Shown here piece after piece: positions 58,542-64,000 of a DNA stretch of 64,000 nucleotides. How positions within the stretch are numbered: the first letter of the stretch is position 1; each line of letters begins with the position of its first letter. The stretch lies in the NCBI RefSeq assembly GCF_001483755.1, contig NZ_LQBK01000004.1:498618-562617 (forward strand), in the 5' to 3' direction. A program made the translations under genes and the position numbers. This DNA is from Kocuria rosea subsp. polaris (GTDB taxonomy: Bacteria; Actinomycetota; Actinomycetes; Actinomycetales; Micrococcaceae). The notes beneath the pieces are model-generated. The model made no database searches and had not been told where the DNA came from. It was given only the letters and a program-made list of their open reading frames with translations.

Positions 58542-59321
58542 TCACGGGCGGTGCAGCCGGAGGCCGCACCCCTCTTCCACGAACTTCGCCAGACTGCGGT
58601 AGCCGAAGTCGGTGTAGCTCCGGTGCGGCATCGTCCGGCGCAGGAGGACCCCCAGACGCGAGCCGTGGACGGCCCCGTCGACGAGCACCGCGGGATTCTC
58701 GGCGACGAGCCGCATGGCGGCGCTCCGGTACTCCTGGAGCCCGGCCGGGGCCACCGGTGGAGGCTGCGGCGCGGGGACCTCCACCGGCGCCACGGTCCTC
58801 GCCGGGGCGGTCACCGGCTCCGCGAGCTCGACGACGTGGTGGTGGTCGACGACGGAGCGCAGGAGCGGGCTGACGCCGCCGGCGTTGCGCCCCGTGGTGG
58901 TCACCAGGACGACGTGCTTGCCCAGCGAGTGCAGCCGCCGTACCAGGGGGACGAACCCGGCGTCCCCCGTGGCCAGGACGAAGACCCCCACCCAGGGACA
59001 GTCGCTGGCGATCCGCAGCGCGTCCACTACCATCTCCATGTCGGCGGCGTTCTTGATCCCCTGGCCGAAGGAAAACACCTGCACGGGTTCGACGCCGCTC
59101 TCCAGCATCGTGCGGCGGTAGGCGCCCATCTCGGGCCGGCTCCAGTCCGAGTAGGCGCGGGCCGAGGCGACCAGACCGCCGAGGCCGTTGCGGCGCACGA
59201 ACTCGCCCGAGCCCCGGACGATCTCGCGCACGGGTGCGGACCTCACGTCCTGGTGGTGTCCGCCGAAGAGGTTCTCCAGATCCAGGAGGACGGCGACGTC
59301 GCGGCGGAGGGGGGTGGGCAT
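58542..59321 (-). CDS. NYN-domain nuclease-like protein with C-terminal LOTUS (OST-HTH) domain
   Basis: A 259-residue protein. Residues ~8-150 are a NYN/PIN-like domain with its acidic residues in LLDLEN (D13), NAADMEMVVDAL (D93/D100 region) and ATGDAGFVPLVRRL (D118), the set that binds metal in RNA-cleaving enzymes. After a Pro-rich linker, residues ~195-259 resemble an OST-HTH/LOTUS RNA-binding domain (YRSAAMRLVAENPAVLVDGA, SYTDFGYRSLAKFVEE). The pairing suggests RNA processing or decay. GAGGATC precedes the ATG, and TATGCT (59357-59352) is a likely -10. Biological target unknown. Confidence 0.8.
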   Translation of the reverse strand: MPTPLRRDVAVLLDLENLFGGHHQDVRSAPVREIVRGSGEFVRRNGLGGLVASARAYSDWSRPEMGAYRRTMLESGVEPVQVFSFGQGIKNAADMEMVVDALRIASDCPWVGVFVLATGDAGFVPLVRRLHSLGKHVVLVTTTGRNAGGVSPLLRSVVDHHHVVELAEPVTAPARTVAPVEVPAPQPPPVAPAGLQEYRSAAMRLVAENPAVLVDGAVHGSRLGVLLRRTMPHRSYTDFGYRSLAKFVEEGCGLRLHRP

Positions 59322-59418
59322 GGGGATCCTCGTTCTTCTCGTGCTGCCACGAGCATACCCAGACGTTCACCAAAGCAACCGACCGCGACCTGTACAAACC
59401 ACTGTGAGACTCAATCCC

Positions 59419-59447
59419 TTGACCTGAGACTGAGTATCAGTCAGAGT
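59419..59447 (+). promoter_or_regulatory. promoter and operator of the beta-oxidation genes
   Basis: TTGACC (59419-59424) and CAGAGT (59442-59447) are 17 bases apart. The perfect inverted repeat GACTGA-GTA-TCAGTC (59428-59442) occupies the spacer, a classic TetR-family repressor position. TGAGACT is repeated 20 bases apart (59405 and 59425). Confidence 0.55.
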
Positions 59448-59481
59448 GGTGGCGATCACATCGTTCGTCAGGAGTCCGCCC

Positions 59482-61617
59482 ATGGCACCCGCCGCGCCCG
59501 CCCCGTCCTTCCCCTCCACCGTCACGGTGGACGTCGAGCAGCTGGTCCTGCCCGGCCGGTCCGCCCCCGTCGCCCTCGTGCGGCTGGACTCCACCCCGCC
59601 GGGCGGACTGATCATCTGGGGCTCCGCGGCCCTGGAGCAGCTCCGGGACGTCCTGGGCTCCATCGACCAGTCGGCGGTCGAGGCGATCGTGGTCACCGGC
59701 AACGCACGGTCCTTCGGCGCGGGGGCCAACCTCAAGGAGATCCGCCACGCCCAGCTCAGCGGCGTCTCCGACCGGTACGTGGGACTCGGCCACGAGGCCT
59801 TCGGCGTCCTGGCCGACGCGAGCGTGCCCACGTTCTCCCTGCTCACGGGGCAGGCCCTGGGCGGAGGGCTCGAGCTCGCCCTGCACACGGACTACCGCGC
59901 CGCCCATCCGCGCACCGGTCCGCTCGGGCTGCCGGAGTGCCGGCTCGGCTTCTTCCCCGGCTGGGGCGGCGTGCACCTGCTCCCGCACCTGATCGGCCCG
60001 GCCGCGGCGCTGCGCGTCATCGTGTTCGACTCCCTGCGGGGCCGGAACGCCAAGGCGGCGGAAGCCCTCGAACTGGGCCTCGTGGACGTCGTGCTCGACG
60101 CGGCTCCGGGGACCGGGGAGTGGGACTCCGCCTGGCAGGGGTGGGTCGCCGGCACGCTCGCCGCGCTCGACGCGGGCGAGCCCCGCCGCCGTGCGGGCAC
60201 CCCCGGCGGCACGGGCGAGCAGGAGTGGCACGAGGCCGTGGAGCAGGCCCGGGTCCGCGCCGAGCGCACCTGGCACGGCGCGGCCCCGGCCCCGCTCGTG
60301 GCGATCGACCTGGTGGCCGCGGCCCGCACCGAGACCCGCACCGAGAACGGGGCGAAGGCCGTGGCCGCCTTCGCCGAGCTGGTCCGCGGGGACGTGGCGA
60401 AGGCCTCCCTCTACGCGTTCGAGCTCGTCTCGGCACGGTCCCGGCAGGCCGCGGACGTGCCCGCGGCGGACCCCGTGCCCCTGCGCAAGGCCGCGGTGAT
60501 CGGCGCCGGCCTGATGGCCGGCCAGCTCGCCTCGCTCATCGCGAGCGGAGCCCGGATCCCCGTGGTCATGACCGACCTCGACGACGAACGGCTCGCCGCC
60601 GGCGTGGCCCGGACCCGGGAGCGCTTCGCCGCCCAGGCGGCCAGGGGGAGGATCAGCGCGGAGCAGGCCGAGCAGCTGTCCGCCCTCGTCACGGGGGCGA
60701 GCGGGCCGGAGGACCTCGCCGACGCGGACTTCGTGATCGAGGCCGTCTTCGAGGACCTCGACGTGAAGAAGAAGGTCTTCGCCCAGTGGGAGGAGGTCGT
60801 CCGGCCGGACGCGATCCTCGCGACGAACACGAGCTCCCTGTCCGTCACCGCCATGGCGGAGGACCTCCGGCACCCCGAGCGGGTGGTCGGCTTCCACGTC
60901 TTCAACCCCGTGGAGGTCACCCCGCTCCTGGAGATCGTCGCCGGGCGGCGGACCGGTGACACGGCCCTCGCGACCGCGTTCGAGCTCGCCGCGGTGTTGC
61001 GCCGCACGGCGGTGCGCGTCCAGGACGCCCCGGGCTTCGTGGTCAACCGGGTGCTGACCCGGCTGTTCGACGTGGTCGTCCAGGCGATCGACGCGGGCAC
61101 GGACGTGGCGGCCGCCGACCACGCCCCCGATCCGATGGGCCTGCCCATGACCCCGCTGCGGCTGCTCGACTTCGTGGGCCCGGCCGTGCTGCACCACGTG
61201 GACGAGACCATGCACCGGGCGTATCCCGAGCGCTTCGCGCGGTCCCCGTGGATGGACGCGGTGGTCGAGGCGGGCCTGACCCACGTGCTGCCCACCGAGC
61301 AGGCCCCGGAGACGGGCGCGGACGGCTACCTCGCGGCGGACGCCGCCCGGCTGCTCGAGCGGACCCGGACGCGGCGTCCCGCCGGCGCCCCGGGCGCTCC
61401 GGCCTCGCCGGAGGAGCTGCTCGTGCGGATCCAGGACGCCCTGGCCGAGGAGATCGGCGCCATGCTGGCCGAGGGCGTCGTCGCCGGGCCCGAGGACGTG
61501 GACCTGTGCATGGTCCTCGGCGCCAACTATCCCTTCCACCTGGGCGGGATCACCCCGTACCTCGACCGCACGGGCGCCTCCGAGCGCGTCCTCGGCCGGC
61601 CCTTCCACGGGCGCTGA
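59482..61617 (+). CDS. fadB: multifunctional fatty-acid oxidation protein (enoyl-CoA hydratase/3-hydroxyacyl-CoA dehydrogenase)
   Basis: A 711-residue FadB/FadJ-like enzyme. Residues ~1-190 are a crotonase domain (AIVVTGNARSFGAGANLKEI, GQALGGGLELALHTDYRAA, LGLPECRLGFFPGWGG) that hydrates enoyl-CoA. Residues ~330-510 bind NAD (AAVIGAGLMAGQLASLIA, TNTSSLSVTAMAEDLRHPERVVGFHVFNPV), and ~515-711 are 3HCDH C-terminal domains (APGFVVNRVLTRLFD). In fatty-acid degradation it acts in the cytosol between acyl-CoA dehydrogenase and thiolase. AGGAG precedes ATG 59482; a GTG at 59446 is less likely. The acyl-CoA dehydrogenase gene follows after 46 bases. Confidence 0.88.
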   Translation: MAPAAPAPSFPSTVTVDVEQLVLPGRSAPVALVRLDSTPPGGLIIWGSAALEQLRDVLGSIDQSAVEAIVVTGNARSFGAGANLKEIRHAQLSGVSDRYVGLGHEAFGVLADASVPTFSLLTGQALGGGLELALHTDYRAAHPRTGPLGLPECRLGFFPGWGGVHLLPHLIGPAAALRVIVFDSLRGRNAKAAEALELGLVDVVLDAAPGTGEWDSAWQGWVAGTLAALDAGEPRRRAGTPGGTGEQEWHEAVEQARVRAERTWHGAAPAPLVAIDLVAAARTETRTENGAKAVAAFAELVRGDVAKASLYAFELVSARSRQAADVPAADPVPLRKAAVIGAGLMAGQLASLIASGARIPVVMTDLDDERLAAGVARTRERFAAQAARGRISAEQAEQLSALVTGASGPEDLADADFVIEAVFEDLDVKKKVFAQWEEVVRPDAILATNTSSLSVTAMAEDLRHPERVVGFHVFNPVEVTPLLEIVAGRRTGDTALATAFELAAVLRRTAVRVQDAPGFVVNRVLTRLFDVVVQAIDAGTDVAAADHAPDPMGLPMTPLRLLDFVGPAVLHHVDETMHRAYPERFARSPWMDAVVEAGLTHVLPTEQAPETGADGYLAADAARLLERTRTRRPAGAPGAPASPEELLVRIQDALAEEIGAMLAEGVVAGPEDVDLCMVLGANYPFHLGGITPYLDRTGASERVLGRPFHGR

Positions 61618-61663
61618 GCCCGACCCCGACGTCCTGCCCGCACACCGAACGAAGGATCCTTCC

Positions 61664-62902
61664 ATGACCGCCACCCCCGAGACCGGCGCGAACCTGTTCC
61701 CCGCCGGCACCGTGGAGCCCGACTACGTCCTCGACGAGGCCCTCGACACCGATGTCGCCGGGGCCTTCGACGCGGTCTCCGACACCGACCGGGAGCACTG
61801 GATGCGCGCCCGCCGGTTCGTCCAGGAGGACCTCCTGCCCGTCATCGGCGAGCACTGGGACCGCTCGGAGTACTCCCTCGACCTCGTCCGCAGGCTCGGG
61901 GAGCTCGACCTGCTGCGCGACGGCGTGGCCGTCGACGGCTACCCGGAGATGTCCAAGACCGCCGCGGGCCTGGTCAGCATGGAGCTCTCCCGGGGCGACG
62001 GGTCCATCGCGACCGTCTCCGGCGTCCAGGGCGGGCTCGCGATGCGCTCGATCGCGATGTGCGGCTCCGAGGAGCAGCGCCGGCGCTGGCTCCCGCGGAT
62101 GGCCACGGGCGAGCTCCTCGGCGCGTTCGCCCTCACGGAGCCCACCCACGGCTCGGACTCGGTGAGCCTCGAGACCCGGGCCACCCCGGTGGACGGCGGC
62201 TGGGTGCTCAACGGCGAGAAGAAGTGGATCGGCAACGGCTCGATGGGCGGGATCACCGTGGTGTGGGCCCGCTCCGACGAGGACGGCCAGGTCCGCGGCT
62301 TCGTGGTCCCGCAGGAGAGCGAGGGCTACACCGGCACGACCATCCGCGGGAAGCTCGCCCTGCGCGCCATCCACCAGGCGCACCTGCGGTTCGACGGCGT
62401 CTTCGTGCCCGAGGAGAACGCGCTGCCGGCGGCACGGTCCTTCAAGAACACCGCCGACGTCCTGTTCGCCACCCGGATCAGCGTGGCCTGGGGCGCGGTG
62501 GGCCACGCCCAGGCCTGCTACGAGACCGCCGTGCAGTACGCCAAGCAGCGCGTGCAGTTCGGCCGGCCGCTGGCCGCCTCGCAGATCGTCCAGGAGCGCC
62601 TGGCCCGGATGCTCAGCGAGCTGACCCAGATCCAGCTTCTCGTGGCGCGGATGACCGAGCGGGAGGAGGCCGGGAAGCTCACCGCCGAGCAGGCGTCGCT
62701 GGCGAAGTACACCTCCACGCGCACCGCCCGCTCGATCGCGGCCAACGCCCGGGACCTCCTGGGCGGCAACGGCATCCTGATCGAGAACCGCGTGGCCCGT
62801 CACTTCGCCGACATCGAGGCCCTGCACACCTACGAGGGCACCGAGACGGTGCAGGCCCTGATCGTCGGGCGCAGCATCACCGGCATCTCCGCCTTCGCCT
62901 GA
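61664..62902 (+). CDS. acyl-CoA dehydrogenase, glutaryl-CoA dehydrogenase-like
   Basis: A 412-residue FAD enzyme of the acyl-CoA dehydrogenase fold. It shows ALTEPTHGSDSVSLETRA and NGEKKWIGNGSMGG (FAD and substrate binding), KQRVQFGRPLAASQIVQERLARM and the catalytic glutamate in HTYEGTETVQALIVGRSITG. The TYEGT ending and overall layout resemble glutaryl-CoA or short-chain dehydrogenases. It forms an operon with the FadB-like gene, so it likely performs the first oxidation of the same substrate class. AAGGATCC precedes the ATG; chain length specificity is not readable. Confidence 0.87.
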   Translation: MTATPETGANLFPAGTVEPDYVLDEALDTDVAGAFDAVSDTDREHWMRARRFVQEDLLPVIGEHWDRSEYSLDLVRRLGELDLLRDGVAVDGYPEMSKTAAGLVSMELSRGDGSIATVSGVQGGLAMRSIAMCGSEEQRRRWLPRMATGELLGAFALTEPTHGSDSVSLETRATPVDGGWVLNGEKKWIGNGSMGGITVVWARSDEDGQVRGFVVPQESEGYTGTTIRGKLALRAIHQAHLRFDGVFVPEENALPAARSFKNTADVLFATRISVAWGAVGHAQACYETAVQYAKQRVQFGRPLAASQIVQERLARMLSELTQIQLLVARMTEREEAGKLTAEQASLAKYTSTRTARSIAANARDLLGGNGILIENRVARHFADIEALHTYEGTETVQALIVGRSITGISAFA

Positions 62903-62969
62903 GCTCCCGCGACCCCGACCGGCCCGAGGCCCGGACCTCCGCTGCAGGGGCGTCCCGGGCCCCGGAACG

Positions 62970-63003
62970 ACGACGGCGCCCCTGCCGGCAGGGGCGCCGT
63001 CGT
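62970..63003. terminator. bidirectional terminator after the beta-oxidation operon
   Basis: A perfect 34-bp palindrome, arms ACGACGGCGCCCCTGCC and its complement, followed by GCTCTTCC. It lies 67 bases after the dehydrogenase stop and 19 bases from the converging acidic-protein stop. Confidence 0.8.
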
Positions 63004-63022
63004 GCTCTTCCCGGGGGGACCC

Positions 63023-63361
63023 TCAGAGGTCCGCGCCGCCGTGGAAGGAGTCGTTGCTCGGGTCGATCTCGTCCTCGAACGCGGGGTCCTCGGGAACGTC
63101 GAGGTCCGCGATCGCCTCGCCCATGGCGGGCTCCTCGGGCGGGACCTGCTCGTCCCCCGCCTCGTAGCGGCCCTCCGCCGTCTCGTCCCGGAGTTCCTGC
63201 TCCGAGGGGACCTCGGGGTGCTCGGGGTCCACGCGCTCGTCCGGCGCGCCGGCCTCCGCGTCCTCGACCAGCGGATCCTCGCGCCAGTGCTCGGGATCGA
63301 CCTCGGCGGCGCCCTCGTAGGTGTCGGGGGTCTCCGGCAGCTCTTCCGGTGAGGTGCTCAT
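63023..63361 (-). CDS. small acidic protein of unknown function
   Basis: A 112-residue, strongly acidic protein (over a third Asp and Glu) without hydrophobic segments, probably largely disordered. Recognisable blocks are ELPETPDTYEGAAEVDPEHW, DERVDPEHPEVPSEQELRDE and DVPEDPAFEDEIDPSNDSFHGG. The ATG at 63361 has AAAGGAC upstream. I do not recognise the family and no function can be assigned. It converges on the beta-oxidation operon and is divergent from the rRNA promoters. Confidence 0.7.
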   Translation of the reverse strand: MSTSPEELPETPDTYEGAAEVDPEHWREDPLVEDAEAGAPDERVDPEHPEVPSEQELRDETAEGRYEAGDEQVPPEEPAMGEAIADLDVPEDPAFEDEIDPSNDSFHGGADL

Positions 63362-63483
63362 CTGCTGTCCTTTCGGGTCGGGGCATCGGTGTTCCATCAG
63401 CCTACGCACTGCCGCCCCCGCCGCTCCTGCCGCCCTCTCCCGTCCGCCCCGAAGCCGGGTCCCCGCCCGGTCCCGCAGGGGTT

Positions 63484-63512
63484 TTGACGGCCCTCCGGGG
63501 CGTGTGTAATGT
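63484..63512 (+). promoter_or_regulatory. rrn promoter P1
   Basis: TTGACG (63484-63489) and TAATGT (63507-63512) with an ideal 17-base spacer; the strongest promoter match seen in the window. Predicted start near 63519. Confidence 0.75.
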
Positions 63513-63518
63513 ATTCCG

Positions 63519-64000
63519 AGTCGCCGCAAGGGACGCGAGAGATCGCCCCGGACGGCAACGCCGAATCCGGCGGACCGACCTCCTCGAACCACCCGACCGA
63601 TCACCGCTGCGCGGTGGCCGGCCGCTTGTGGGCCGGGAACGGGTCCGGTACGCTGGTGGAGCTGTTTCGGGCAGTGACGGGAAACCGTCGCGGTCCGCGG
63701 CGCCGAATCCGGCAGATCCACGAACTCTCCATTCCGAAGAGCCAGCACCGTTGAACGGTGGAAAAGCGATTTGGGAAAGCGGAGAAGATGCGGATAAGCT
63801 GAGGAGGTCGCCGAGGGGAAAGCGAGAGATCGCAAGAACCGCAGCGAAAAAGAATTCCAACACGGTTTCCGGGTGTGGTGCCCGGTTGCTGGTCTGTTGT
63901 TTGAGAACTCAATAGTGTGCCATGTTTGTTGATACCGAATGTTTTTTCGGTTGATTGGTTGTTGCTGTCCTGCCTCCGTGGGATGGTGGCGACATTTTCA
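63519..64000 (+). other. leader of a ribosomal RNA operon (incomplete at the window edge)
   Basis: The 640 bases after the acidic-protein gene hold no convincing gene. Base composition falls clearly toward the right end, and TTGTTTGAGAACTCAATAG (about 63898-63916) is the conserved leader element found before 16S rRNA genes in many actinobacteria. It is followed by a hairpin CCGAA/TTCGG (63935-63950) and a T/G-rich stretch. These are antitermination and processing signals; the 16S gene should begin just beyond position 64000. Small reading frames here are ignored. Confidence 0.8.
63626..63654 (+). promoter_or_regulatory. rrn promoter P2
   Basis: TTGTGG (63626-63631) and TACGCT (63649-63654), spacer 17 bases, 142 bp downstream of P1 in the same orientation. 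Confidence 0.6.

Noticed and set aside
63519..64000. Small reading frames in the rrn leader
   Set aside because: They have no ribosome sites, run in both directions through known leader elements and have atypical composition.

Overview
The window is about 70 percent or more G+C, densely coded, with GTG/TTG starts, many 4-base ATGA/GTGA gene overlaps and several apparently leaderless genes. Together with a C50-carotenoid (lycopene elongase type) gene cluster and an rRNA leader carrying the TTGAGAACTCAATAG element, this points to a pigmented actinobacterium of the Micrococcaceae, most likely Kocuria or a close relative (genus is inference). No insertion sequence, prophage, CRISPR array or tRNA gene was seen; it reads as ordinary chromosome that ends in the leader of a ribosomal RNA operon.

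Region by region. 1-1170: N-terminal piece of a membrane protein and a secreted lipoprotein. 1262-11191: a two-sided catabolic cluster around a divergent regulator. One arm encodes an SSS transporter, an NCS1 transporter, a cyclase-family metal hydrolase, an aldehyde dehydrogenase and a ThDP decarboxylase. The other encodes an XRE-cupin regulator, an agmatinase-family ureohydrolase and an aminotransferase. Together the enzymes match the arginine transaminase route (arginine, 2-ketoarginine, 4-guanidinobutyraldehyde, 4-guanidinobutyrate, GABA plus urea). 11358-18079: an alpha/beta hydrolase, a DODA-type dioxygenase, an unknown membrane protein, a type III polyketide synthase paired with an FAD oxidoreductase, and a nitroreductase divergent from a DoxX-like protein. 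18299-22393: two tandem secreted subtilases with a shared promoter motif.

22426-34003 is a pigment region: TspO, a membrane protein, a glycosyltransferase, then marR (CrtR-like), crtE, a crtB-crtI fusion, a small crtYe-type subunit and a crtYf-crtEb fusion. Facing them are a second UbiA-type elongase with a CrtD-like desaturase, and a divergent GT1 glycosyltransferase. This could make both cyclic C50 and bacterioruberin-like or glycosylated carotenoids.

34237-45220: a 53-residue Cys-containing peptide gene followed by an FMN alpha-hydroxy-acid dehydrogenase, a branched-chain keto-acid dehydrogenase operon (E1a-E1b-E2) with a divergent Lrp regulator, a metY-metB-like pair behind a structured leader, a TDT/SLAC1 exporter and a sulfurtransferase. 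45186-53157: an SDR-DUF2867 protein, an acyl-lipid desaturase with its ferredoxin-type reductase, a PucR regulator divergent across a perfect 9+9 inverted repeat, an acyltransferase, a DUF4870-like protein and an MFS exporter behind a CsoR-like box. 53222-62902: tag, a small membrane protein, PhzF, a thioesterase, SMP-30, MerR and TetR regulators, a GNAT, a NYN-LOTUS protein and a beta-oxidation pair (FadB-like, acyl-CoA dehydrogenase). 63023-64000: an acidic protein and two tandem rrn promoters with the rRNA leader; the 16S gene itself lies beyond the window.
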